Shown here piece after piece: positions 1 through 11,079 of a stretch of DNA of 64,000 nucleotides (the stretch's first letter is position 1; the number at the start of each line of letters is the position of its first letter). The DNA is taken from the NCBI GenBank assembly GCA_035772785.1, contig JAOCPU010000045.1, positions 124,001 to 188,000 on the forward strand, in the 5' to 3' direction. The notes beneath the pieces were generated by a model. That model made no database searches. It was not told the origin of the DNA and saw only the letters and a list, made by a program, of their open reading frames with translations. The translations under genes and the position numbers were made by a program. Origin of the DNA: Phlebiopsis flavidoalba (lineage: Eukaryota > Basidiomycota > Agaricomycetes > Polyporales > Phanerochaetaceae).

Positions 1-736
1 TCATCAAGGGCTGCAGATGTTAGACGAGCATCATATAGGCCGAAGGCGAGATCCACACGTACCTTCTCTCGGTGATAAAATATTAGTTTTCCTTCCGGAC
101 ATGTGAATGTATAAGGCGAGCCAGTCTGGCGGGACACCAGGTCTAATCCCAGCACACGTCAAAACCCAGGTTACCCGACGAGGACCGCTGGTAGTATCCC
201 ACCTACCTATCATACTGATACTTCATTCCTGGAATTCTCCGACTTCCCCCTGAAAGGTCAACAGAACTATCGTAGAATAAGAACCTGCCACTGAGGTATG
301 TATTTTCTAGACTTACTAGCGGATCTCCCGACGGTACTTGCGTCGCTGCGCATGGGTAGGTGCCCATACTGGAGAACCACACACCGTGGCACGATCGGTG
401 CGGGATTGCCTTGGCGGGGCGGTGTTCCCCATTGGTGTCGCAGAATTTACAACAGGTGCGGCAGTGCCCAACCGCCCCCCTCCTGGAGGTGCACTGGTGT
501 CAGAGGAAATGCCTGCCGCGGACGATGGCCATGATACAGGTCGAGGAGGGCTGCAGTAGCGTTTGCGCCCTGACTTGCGATGTCAGTCTATGACCTGCAC
601 CAATCATGGCAGGTCCGCCGTTGATGGGCATCCCAATCGTAGACATGTCGACGCTGGGAGGGTGGTCGCTGTACGGAAGATACGAATGTGGCGTAGAGAG
701 GGGTACGGGTGGGGGTGCCCCTCTGGAGATGTCCAT
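1..736 (-). CDS. WW-like / membrane-tail protein, copy 1 (5' part only)
   Basis: This is the first part of a gene whose 3' end runs off the window start. The chosen start at 736 opens a Pro-rich leader (MDISRGAPPPVPL...). After short introns, the reverse strand near 60-120 reads YTFTCPEGKLIFYHREKVR, the counterpart of YTCPEGKRLFWDKTR in copy 2. That segment is the WW-like 'aromatic-CPEGK-aromatic' part of a large agaricomycete family that ends in a hydrophobic membrane tail. The molecular role of the family is unknown to me. Several frames are needed to read through, so either sequence errors or decay are present. The exact start is inferred from alignment with copy 2. Confidence 0.5.
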
Positions 737-1530
737 AAAGCCCTAGGATCCCGGGCTGTGGTGGCCTGCCACAGCCTCCCGTCTAGCAAGCAGCGAAGCT
801 CCTTGTAAGGGTCTTCCTACACGCCTCTCTAGGGCATCGCCCCCCTGCGCGCAGACATCGATTGGTATGCCGCATGACCCTACTACAAGGGTTCGCGTCT
901 ACCGCGCCGGCGGACGACCGTAGAGCCCTGCATTATGAACACGAGCGACAAGGTCGGCGCAAGCGATAACGGGTTGCAGAACATAGTACATATACCCGCC
1001 GGAAGGATCAGATACGCCAACCCTAGATGGAATTCGCGAGGATGCAGCGAGACGGACTCGTGTCTTCTAGGGTTACTTGTGTGAACAAACGCTGAGGCAT
1101 GCCGCCGAAATATGCCCATGGATCGTGAGGAGCGATCTGCGAGTACGAATAAGAGACTGGCGATGCATTTCGCACGCACGTCCATTGATATTGGCCGCCT
1201 GGGACGTCGATGGACTCGGATCAGCGAGGGGCTTGAACAAGCGCGAAGAGAGAAGAAACGAGAGATGGGTGTGCTCACATTCTTTCCACATTGACGACAA
1301 GTAAATCGAGATATCGGAGAGCTATGCATACTGTACAGGCAATGCTAGTTCGCCACACGGAACAATATGGATGGTTAGCAAAGACCACAAGGGTCAGGTA
1401 AGCCCTGGTAGTAAGCGGGGTCAGAGCCGCGCCGGTCCGGCGAGGCAGCTTTCGAAGGCATCACAAAATGAGTAAGGAGCTGCTACTTACCGTCCTTTAC
1501 TCCCATCAATAATTGCCATCGACCATAACA
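1..1530. repeat. Tandem direct duplication, unit 1
   Basis: Bases 1-1530 align with about 3860-5460 at an offset of roughly 3.86-3.89 kb in the same orientation. Shared runs include the CCGGAAGGATNAGATACGC stretch, TGCATTATGAA and the region around GGACGGACTCGTGTCTTC. Small indels and substitutions separate the copies. The unit covers the 5' part of the WW-like gene and about 800 bases upstream, including a sequence that reads as a splice donor on the minus strand (ACTTACC at about 1490 and 5377). Confidence 0.75.
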
Positions 1531-1896
1531 TAAACATTTGCTAACCCGGTGCGGCTCGCGCCAACTAAGTACCGGCTGCGTAGCGCATACACGAAGATCG
1601 TGACAAAAGCCGGTGAAGAAAGGAGGGATCTGTTTGTCCAGCATTGCTCTGACAAGGTGGAGGCACGTTCTGCCAGCCTCGTCATCTTTACAGGGATACT
1701 GAATATATATATACAAGAATGTGAGATCCAAAAATCTCAGAATCCCCAGGAAGACATCCGAGTCCGCGCGACACACAGTGCGAACCTCAGAATTGGGTTT
1801 ATCAGTGGCCGATAGTTGACTGTATAACATAAACCGTATGTGCAAGACACGTATAGAAGCCAAACTTGTGAGGAACGAGGCCGCCCTATACATTGC
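737..1896. other. Spacer between copy 1 start and copy 2 end, partly duplicated
   Basis: The left 800 bases belong to the duplicated unit. They hold a minus-strand open frame (883-1329) whose CIASLLFVLADRSSR segment is also open in the second unit near 5020-5070. I cannot tell whether it is an exon of a duplicated upstream gene or conserved simply because the duplication is recent. The rest, 1530-1896, is the 3' flank of copy 2. I recognise nothing in it. Confidence 0.4.
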
Positions 1897-4646
1897 TCAT
1901 ACCAGACCTTCCCCTTCTGTTTCAGGACTTGTCGTCTCATTGCGCTCTCCGATAGCTGCCCACCACACCCTGACTTTGTCCGTACACATGCGATACAATC
2001 GCATGTATGGAGACTCTGCGTCTTGTGATACTGTGCCGTCTCGCTCCAGATAAAGCAGCAGTGTGATTATGGCAAGCAGTATGAAGAGCACCGAGCCGAC
2101 TGCAATGCGTGTGATGGAACTTGTGTGGTTGAAGAAAACTACCATCATTGCGGCCAGGAATGTGAGCATACTGCAAAGAAAATCACGCAGTTAGAGGCAC
2201 TATTGGATCTAACACAGTCGAAATTTTACCTCCATATGAACAATGCAGTTGGTAGACTGTTATACACGTAAAAACAAGTACAGTCAACTGTGTTGCTTTA
2301 ATGCCCACCTGAAGGCTATCGCAACGGCTTGTAAGCCGATTAATCGTGCGTCCCGCTTTAAAATGTATTCCAACTGAAACATACATCAGGCATAGAATTT
2401 TAACAGGATCCAGCAAGATGCATACCGCTTTGTCTGCCTGTGTATGTGTATGGTGTCGATGGTGTCTCGTGAGAATTTGACAGACGATGTAGATGAACAG
2501 ACTCAAGACCTGCCGAGATGTAGCTTATGATCTGGGCAGCACCCTTATTGGGTGACGAGGTGTCGATGCTATTGATAGCGAGAAATCCCACGTTAGCGGA
2601 TAGTAGCACAGTGGGCCTAGGGACGAAGTCAGTAACACTTCTCAAAGCGCCGCCCATGACCCACCGGTGTGATTGAGTTTTCCCAGTCGCGCTTGAGTTC
2701 TGTGATGAACTGGCGCGAGAAGTGGTAATGGACGGTGTTTGTCCACATAGAGCTTATCGAACTCATTCATTATATTTGACTATTGGCATGAGGAAAAAAG
2801 AAATGGAGAAATGAAATAGAAAAACCACGAGCGTGTTCGAGCATTTGATTTGTCGAAAGCAGAGTCAGAGCGGTCGAGTCGTGCCCCTGGCTCTCCCCAG
2901 AATGACAGAAAACGGTCTCTGTCTGTCTAGGTTTCAGCGTGTCTGTACCCCAAGCTTTAGTTTGAGTAGACGTACATATGGCGCTCAGGAAGCGAGCTCA
3001 ATGTAATTCGATGAGGACCAAGTCGTGCGTGATTGAATCATACACGTGAGTCTTACCGGCAGTAAAAGTATGAGCCACGTTTATCAGGTCAGCTGTTGAC
3101 ATTGGGTCAGTATCCATGCAAAAGATAGGACCGTCACTGTGGGCCTACGTTGCATTTGATTGACACATTCACGTATGAGAACAGTTGCGTTAGCGTCCCA
3201 AGGAAACATCGATGTACTCGACGTTAGATGGTCTGCGAAAACAGTCGTGAGTTGATAGTTACCAGACACTCAACCTTTTGCTGGCAAACATACCGCAGAG
3301 TCCGTAGCCACAAATACTCTGCAGCTCCCGTACAACACTCTCAGGCAGGCCGCGTGTGAAACGGAAATAGCTCGATATGGGTCCTGTTCACCCATTTGTG
3401 AGCGTCGCCCAAAACTCGCCTGGGGGACCCGTTCTCAGCAACACAAAGTTTTTGGGGGCAGTGAAAATCTCACCTTGGTCAAAGTGTTCATACCAAATTG
3501 AGCTTTGGCCGCGAGACCTATGTACGGCAAAGGTCGGTGCCATTGACACGTGTGGAGAGAGAGAGAGAGATAAATGTCTCAACGAACCAAGATGCTGATA
3601 AGACACTGGAATCCTCTCTTCCGCGGTGAGTAAGTCCACGCCAAGAGTCTCATGCTTTAACCAAAATACGCTTTGTTCCTGCATACTCGCGAGGTAGTAC
3701 GCAACAACATCTTCTTTTCCGACTTCTGCTTTGCAGATGCATATCTCAGTGTCTGGAGGGATATTGGGATGCTTGGTTCGATAATCACGAAGCTCTTGCA
3801 TGATTTGAGCAGCGCCGTGTTCGATGTCCTCAAAGTTTCGAGTATTGAAGAGATCTGTCAAAGTCAGTAAAGACTGGAAGATATCAGTAGTGCCCAGGTT
3901 AGAGTGGATTTCAACTCATACCCTGGTCTTATCCCAAAACAGTCTTTTCCCTTCCGGGCACGTGTAAGTGTCCCATGTCGATGGAGCTTGCTCTCTTGTC
4001 AATGCCGTTAGCATGCGATCTTGCCTTGAGAGCAGCTCGTTAGTACCTACTTCTCAAATCGAATTGCATCTCCGATAGCTTGATGTTAGCTGATGTTGAT
4101 GAAGTACGCATAGAACTAGCATGGATGAGATGACGTATTTTCTCGGAGAATTACCACCTACTAAGGAAACTTCTCGACGATACTTGCGTGTTAGGGCATG
4201 AGTGGGTGCCCATGGCAGTAAGGCGAGTAAAGCACTTGTCGGGACAGCGTTTTGGCCGCCGGGGCTCGCACATTGTCCTCCTGGGGCGGCGTTATGCCCT
4301 CTGCAAGTGTACTGTCCACCGACAGAAAGGCTTGACACAGATGGTGGATCGGGCGATGAGTACAGATGTAGTAAGCGGGGACGGCTGCGATAGATGGTGT
4401 ACTCTCCGTCGTCGTAGGAGGTGGGCAGGGATGATGGTCGGCCGGAACGGACGAGTAGCCAGGTAGGTGGTCGTCCATGGTAGGTTCCGAGCTATGCATG
4501 TCTTTCGCAGAGGTCCTATACTGTAATACCCAGCGTGTTTTCTGTCATGGCCGAGAGAGTGGTCATTTTCTGGAGGCCGTAGGTGAGCCAAAGATTCGAC
4601 GCGAAGGGAGGAGAGGCACGAAAGCCCCTCTAGGTGTGAGGCCCAT
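1897..4646 (-). CDS. WW-like / membrane-tail protein, copy 2 (complete but frameshifted)
   Basis: Read on the minus strand, the order of parts is: a Pro/Gly-rich leader from ATG at 4646; a KYRREVSLVGG segment near 4170; the WW-like YTCPEGKRLFWDKTR near 3930-3975; and an acidic helical exon at 3388-3861 (TDLFNTRNFEDIEHGAAQIM...) with an aromatic VFWLKHETL core. Then come a STSMFPWDANA exon near 3200, and LLSANVGFLAINSID with AAQIISYIS near 2520-2610. That last stretch starts the hydrophobic tail, which continues at 2183-2506 and ends with a clear membrane helix (SVLFILLAIITLLLYL) at 1897-2169. This order matches a widespread, multi-copy agaricomycete family of unknown function. It is probably membrane anchored with a large cytosolic part. 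Several indels break the frame, so I cannot tell a working gene from a damaged one. Confidence 0.6.
3553..3571. repeat. GA microsatellite inside copy 2
   Basis: A short (GA)n run of about nine units sits in the copy 2 coding region and reads LSLSLS on the minus strand. A similar run lies at about 53632-53650 inside the leader of the coactosin gene. Confidence 0.7.
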
Positions 4647-5460
4647 AAATGCCTATAACCTTAGGCTGTGGCGGGCCACAGCCCCAGAAGGGCAACTAGC
4701 GAAGCTCGGAATGACCTTCCAAGATCTCTGCCTCGAGCGCGTATAGATTCGCCATGCCCCCATGACCCTAGTACGAAGATTCAGGTTCACGTCCACCATG
4801 AGGCTAACGATCGTAAGTCTGCATTATGAATACAAGTGGCCAGCTCAGCACAAGCAATAGCAAGTAGCGGAAAATACACACCCGCCGGAAGGATTAGATA
4901 CGCAAACCCTAGACGGAATTCGCTGAGGATGCAGCAAGACGGACTCGTGTCTTCCAGGTTCACAGGGCTAGTGAACTTGGAACCAAACGCTGCGCCGCGG
5001 CCGTGCCGCCGAAATATGCCCATTCGTGAGGAGCGATCTGCGAGTACGAATAAGAGACTGGCGATGCATTCGTCGCACCGCACGGTCAAATCGGCCACCT
5101 GGACGTCGATGGACTCGGATCAGTGAGGAGCTTGAATAATTACAGAAGAGAAACGAAAGAAATGGTTGTGCTCACATTCTTCCCATAGTAGCGGCCTTAA
5201 AGGCACGACATCGGAGAGCTACACGCAGCTATGCAGACACTGCTTGTTCGCCACACTGAAACAGTGTGGATAGTCATAGCGAAGACGATGAGGGTTAGAG
5301 CCCACACCGGTCCGGACGAGGCAGCAGCTTTCAAAGGCATCACAAATCGAGGTAATGTTGAATAAGTAATCGCCACTTACCATTGCTTACTCCATCAATT
5401 CTAAGCTGCAATTGATCGATAACAAAACACTTACGGATGTCAAAACGCGCTCAATAGGGA
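3860..5460. repeat. Tandem direct duplication, unit 2
   Basis: This is the partner of bases 1-1530. Similarity runs from within the WW-like exon through the Pro-rich leader and the upstream flank, and fades at about 5460. The two units lie in the same orientation with the 3' half of copy 2 between them. This fits unequal crossing-over of a complete gene unit. Confidence 0.75.
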
Positions 5461-6301
5461 GCTCGCCACAACGCCGGGGAAAACGACAGAATAGATGCGA
5501 CGTCAATTTCGAGGCAGTTGGCGAACGACGAAGAAGTTAAGTACACCGTCATATACTATAGTGCCGATGCCGAGCTCCCCAGGCAGCGAGCAGATGCCGA
5601 TCCGCTACAGAAACACCCTCGCCGTCTACGTATACAAATCTTCAAATATCTTCAGACCTCGAAGTCCAACCACACCCGGCTGCGAGAAACCCTAAACCAC
5701 CTCCCGCGTTGGCCTTCGCCTTGAAGATTTCGTCCGATCCTTTGACACGCCACACTTCTCTTCGCCATAGCTACGGCCACTCGTGTTTTTATGCTTGAGC
5801 TTGTTTCGACAGGAAAAGATTGCTCTGCAAATGTGTCCGCATGCTCACTGGGCCGTGTTGGAGAGAGAGTATTTGCACGTCGAAAGTGGACATGCATCCC
5901 CGAGAATCTCGCGGCCGCCACACAATTGCTAAAATACATTGATTTGAACGAACATGCTACTCGACAACAAAAAACTTTTCTACCACAACAGAGACAACCC
6001 ACCCTTTCCTCACAGTGTAGAGACAGACCAGAAGACGAAACGACAGGGAACCACAAACGAACGCAAAAGGCCAAATGAACGGGGGCGCGCGCGGGTGCAG
6101 ACAAAAAACGAGCGCCGCACGCGCTGCGGAGTTGGAGGGTGGGGGGTTCTCGAGCGGATATGAAAGCATGAGCCTTATTCCAGAGGTCACGTTTCGATGA
6201 TGATGGTGGAGATGACGAAATGACAAGACAGCGAAGGGGCAGAGAGCCATGCGAGAGCGACGATAGCGGCAAGAGGCAAGAAAAGGGGTCGAGCAAGACG
6301 T
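4647..6301. other. Upstream flank of copy 2 and spacer; one long unexplained open frame
   Basis: The left 800 bases belong to the duplicated unit. From 5460 to 6300 I see no recognisable domain. One long open frame lies on the minus strand at 5652-6296 (214 codons, Ser/Arg/Cys-rich, no known motif). It overlaps the 3' flank of the next gene and lacks the look of a folded protein. Confidence 0.35.
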
Positions 6302-8058
6302 CTATGCGGCAGTATAATACTCCTCATTCGACCGTTTGAAAAAGTCGGTCTTGCCGTCCTGCGCCTCGGGATCGAGCGTGTCGCCGCTGTCAGCGGGCGA
6401 GAGCGTCTTGCTCGAGCTGTCGTAGGGTCCGAAGACCTTGTCTGCCGGTGCGTCCTCGGCGACGGAAGCGAACGTCTCTGTCATCTATGAACCGCGGCCA
6501 CGCCCGTCAGACCCCTCAGGGGGTCAAATCTGTGCCACTGCGCCGACTTACCTGCACATGCACGCCGCCCAGTTTCTTCTCGCTGACGAGACGCTAGGTC
6601 CAAGGCGGCTGCGACGGGTACGGGTTAAACGCCAATGTCGACGCCGAGGTCGAGCTGCATGGGGCAAGGGGGTCAGATGGGACATCTTACGGTATACTCC
6701 AAGTATACCCACTTGAAGACTTCTGCTCCCTGTGATGTGTAGTTCGTCAGACGACGTACGGCACGGCAAAGCAACGATCTGCAACCAATATGAGCCCCTC
6801 GTATGTTTTGACAGGTGGCGTCTACGTACTGTTGATGCAATGGCCGCGGGGTACGTTTGCGATAATCGACATGTGACAGCATTGAGGTTCAGCAACATGA
6901 AGATCTGGATTCGGTGAGCCATCGTTCAAGATCCCGAGAGCGGACCGCTCACCGTGGCAATCAAGTTGGCCAAAAACGCAATGAAGAAGAATATGAGCCC
7001 GTCGCCGAAGATAAGGTTCACGAGTCTCGACCGCTCCGAGCGTTTTCGTTGGTAGAATCAGTTTCCACGCTGTCAGTACGAGTACTGTGAGGTCGAAACA
7101 CATCGAATAGATGAATGTCGCGGCGAGCATGGTATTGTCTGTATTGGTGATGGCGCAACCTTGGCCGGGTATCCACTCTGCCTTGAGCAATATTCCTATC
7201 AATCATATTCAGCCCCCACGGAGAGGAAGAGTGCATATATGCGGTAAAAACTCACCGTGCAGCAGCAGAGACCAATGGCCCATGATGACCAAGACCAGGG
7301 CCACAATGAGAACGCGACTCTGAGACCATACGGCAATCCTATGATCACAGTCGAATCGAGAGACATTTTGAGACTGTGTATCACTTACGTCCGCAGAGAT
7401 AGGTTAATGCTTGCTAATCCGATGGCGGCGTTACCAAAGACCTATGAGGACAAATGAGATGATCGGGTTTAGTAATGTGAAATTCGAGCACCACATACCT
7501 GATTGTAGGTGTACAGAGCCTGACAGTTTACGGGACTGTAGGAAAGGCCTGAGAATATGTGGAGGCATAAGCACTCGGGTTTAACTTACGTCGTGACGTT
7601 AAGGGCGATGGCGCTGAGAATTGTATGCATTAGTGGGGACACCGAATCAACGGAACAAACTGTACGTACATCCCAATCAGCGCAAACAGCAAGAAGTACC
7701 TGTTTGCGAAGTAGAATATCTACGATATGCAAATGAGCGGGTGCGTTCGCACGAAGATGCTCGGGAAAAAATCGTCCTACCATTGGCCAACGGAATTTCT
7801 TGCGACCGACGACAAAGTCCCAATCGAAATCGAGCGATGTTACGAACTCCCATCTGTTGGCCGGCGTTTCAACTCGACGCCCGCGAAGCTTAGGGCGCTC
7901 AGCTTACATGTAGAGCCCGAGGAGGGTGTGCATGAGGCGACCGAACGCCTCTGGGTGAGATGACGAGTGGTCAGCTGGTGTCTTTCCGACGTCCGCGGGA
8001 GGTGCGAACGCGTACCTCCATCTTTTGCAACCTCTTCTGGGGACTGCCAGTTGACCAT
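6302..8058 (-). CDS. Seven-helix membrane protein of a basidiomycete-specific family (paralogue A)
   Basis: The start at 8058 gives MVNWQSPEEVAKDG, matching MPDWDSPEELALEG of paralogue B. Exons then read AFGRLMHTLLGLYM, DFDWDFVVGRKKFRW, FYFANRYFLLFALIG, and a central extracellular-type loop ending in WIPGQGCAITNTDNT. Next come helices LLAATFIYSMCFDLTVLVLTAW and FMLLNLNAV, then MSIIANVPAAIASTIVACRAVRRL and a hydrophilic tail METFASVAEDAP...YYTAA ending at 6302. Seven hydrophobic segments are visible. The family is common in agaricomycetes and has no assigned role; the layout resembles a receptor-like or transporter-like plasma-membrane protein, which is only inference. Frameshifts occur in the ANVPAAIAST exon and elsewhere. 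Confidence 0.72.
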
Positions 8059-11000
8059 GTCGTGTGTATGCGTGGAGCGTGAGTTAAAACAAGTGAGCGG
8101 AGTGGAGTAAACGACGAGGGCCCGCGCTCGGGGAGGGTTGGGGCCTGGTGAAAGCTCAAAGTGGCGGGGAGGGGCGCGAAACGTTGGATATATAACGCGA
8201 CCAAAAGGGTGATGCTTTGAGGACTGCTTTGAGCCCCCTTGCACTTCTATTTTCAATGCCGATTTTCTGGAACCAGAAGCGAAGAGACGCTTGATGCCCG
8301 CTTTGAGCAGCGTCATAACTTCATTTACGGCTCAGTACCGTCTCACCCTGAACTTTGTTTCTGCCGTTCATTGAAGCCTCTAATGAAATCGTTGCCACGA
8401 TTGCAATATGCTAGCCATCCCGAAAACAAGAGCTCATGAGAGTAAATATGCCGAAGAAAGAGAGTTACTCACGGATATTGCAGTAGCAGCCACCTTCCGT
8501 AGGTCTTGATGAACGGCAAAGTGGAGAGTGCCGTGTGCGCTCTGGCGCCCTGATCCAGAGCGTATGGCGCGAGCCGCGAGCGTTGCAGCTGTCACTCGAT
8601 TTTCGGGGCATGACCGAACCTGGCCTCTCCCGCTGATGCGCAAACCATCCCGGAGCGTGAGCCGGTCCGTCTTTGAGGCAGACCGCACGAGTGAGAGGAT
8701 TGAACATCGTAGCGTGTATTTCGGGTATCTACTAATGCGCAGGTTACTATTGGAACTGCTCTGCTAAATGCTAGAAAGCGAGAAAAGCTTGTGAGCTGAC
8801 GCGGAGGCGAAGACGAAAAAACGTAATCTCTCACGCTGATTCTCTGTGCGCCGCCGACCATCGCACGCGGGGCAGCGACTGCCTCTTGCATCCTCTTCGC
8901 CCGCCCGAGCCCCCGACTCTTCCTGAGCGAGACAGCAAACGTCAAGGCCCTGAGAACACAACACGCGGACGTGCCTCAGCCTCGCTCCGTCTTCACAGGC
9001 CCAAAACTTGATGGCACAACGGAAAGCGAAGCAACACACCAAGAAAAAAAAATCCAGACCATGACGGCGCAGCGTGGCCGTCGGCGTTCGCGATCAGCCG
9101 CGAGGCCCCGTGAGCCCCCAGTGTTCGCTGCCCGCCGGACGGCGTCGCGGATGCTATATTCGGGCTAGCCCATCACTGCACGCGGCGGGCACGCGACGGC
9201 ACAGGCGCCGCCCCGTCCCTCTGCCGCCGTCTGTCTGCCCGTCGCTCGCCAATAAACCCAGGGTCGCCACTGACCGGCGAGGTCGCTGGCGCGATGACGA
9301 GATCTCGAGCTCGGGCTAGGCAAAAGTTTATTAGCCGTGGCGATGCGCGTGTTCTGGCAGGCAGAGCGCGCCCCTGCGCGGGCAAAGCGGAGTCGTGAAT
9401 TCTCTCGGATTTTACACAGCGAGAGAGACTCGGAAGGGGCGAAGTGAAACCGATCGTTGAGTGTCCGGGTCAGACAAATCCCCTCGGGGGGCGCAGCGGC
9501 GGCCGAAGGACTAGCTTGTGGCGGGAGCAGCCCGCTCGCGAGGCGCAAAGTCGCTGCTCCTAGCACGCCGAAACGACATTGCACCTTTACAAGATTGGCG
9601 TTGTCAAGGTCGGGCGTATCCTGGTGGGATTTACGAGATGGATGAACGTAGCTAGCGGACTGACTTTGGAGGAGATATGAGAATCAGACAAATAGTGGGG
9701 TGAAGGCGCGTACCTGGCGGACAGTCGTCTTGTCGAGCAGCAACGACCTGCACGCGGCCGCCTCGCAGGCCTTCGATGGAGCAAAAGACTCGCGCTGATT
9801 CTGATGCTGTTCGATGAGCAAGAATGTCAGGCGGCGAGTCTTGCTGGTCTAGTGCAACACGCCTTGGCTGACGATGCCATGACCATAGGCATACGCTTGT
9901 GCAAAAGCAGCCAGGTCCGCGGAGGCCCCGCTGTAACCCAGCAGGAACGATTCACGACAGGGGCGTCCCCGCCACTACGTTTGCCGTGTTCGGCCTTGCG
10001 AGCGGGGTTGTCTTGTGAAGTTGTGCATCATCTGGAGACAGGTGGGCGGCGTTAGGCTCAGCTACAAGGGCTCCGAGGTTACGAGAAAAGACATACCACA
10101 CTTTGGAAGACAGGGGGACAGGGTAGGGAATCCATGGTGCAAACGACAGCGCAGATTCCACTCACTTTCCGACCTTCTTCCAGGCAATTGCAATAAACCA
10201 GGGCCGCCCAAGTCGACGTTTGCACGAGCTAGAAGGTAGAACGTCAGAAGTTCTCAACTGCCCGAGTTGTTGAGGAGATTTCTTCTTGCGGGCTCCGTGA
10301 AGCCTCTCCTCGTCGCTCATTCGAATATGCGCAAAAGAAGAGAGATCACAATTGGAATCCGAGACGGCGCATTTGAGAAGGCGTGCCATAACCGCTTTAC
10401 GTAGCAAACCTCTCGGGCCAGACGTTCATTGGAAGATGATGAGACAGAGGTCCATCCAAGCGGATGTGGACCACCGTGGAACTCCCATCAGCTGGCGGCA
10501 ATCTGCGCTGTCCAGAACCCAAGATGCGCGCGCTCTCTCTTAACGAGGGCCGCTTGGACTGCTGAAGCTCTCTCCGTGAAACCGAGCCAGCAGCTCAGAC
10601 AGTGTACTCGGAGAGACCTGAAAACATGGTTAGTGTACACGACTATTGTAATTGTTCTCGATATGTGTCTCTGACGCGTCCTGCGCAGAGGAAAGAACGT
10701 CGCGTGCCGCGGGACCCCGCGCGCCAGCGCAGGCGACGCACGCGTCCACACGAACCCCCAGCGCGCCAGGACGTTCGCTTCCTCGCCCGGAGATCAAGCC
10801 ACGGACCCTGGCGCGTCGTGATTCAATTCTGAAATTAAATCGCGACCCTCGCCGCGGTCGACGAAGCGGATCGCGATCAGCACAGAAGCGGCCGACGCAA
10901 AAACACCAGGGAGGCAGCCTTGCCGAGGGCCCATAAGTCCCGGGCTGCCCGCCGCGGAGGCGAGGAGACGGGTCTCTTTCTCCCGACCACACCCCTCTTC

Positions 11001-11079
11001 ACCTCCCCGCCTCGACGCGCGCCGTCGTGTCGCTCGCCCTCCGCCCTCTTTCGTGACTCCCGCTCCTGACTGAGAAGCC
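8059..11079. other. 3 kb spacer between divergent paralogues A and B
   Basis: This stretch holds both promoters of the divergent pair. It is GC-rich around 8.8-9.6 kb and 10.65-11.0 kb. Open frames occur on both strands, but none shows a known domain. A minus-strand stretch near 9740-9790 (EAAACRSLLLDKTTVRQ) and another at 10162-10407 look faintly protein-like. I cannot place either. Confidence 0.4.
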
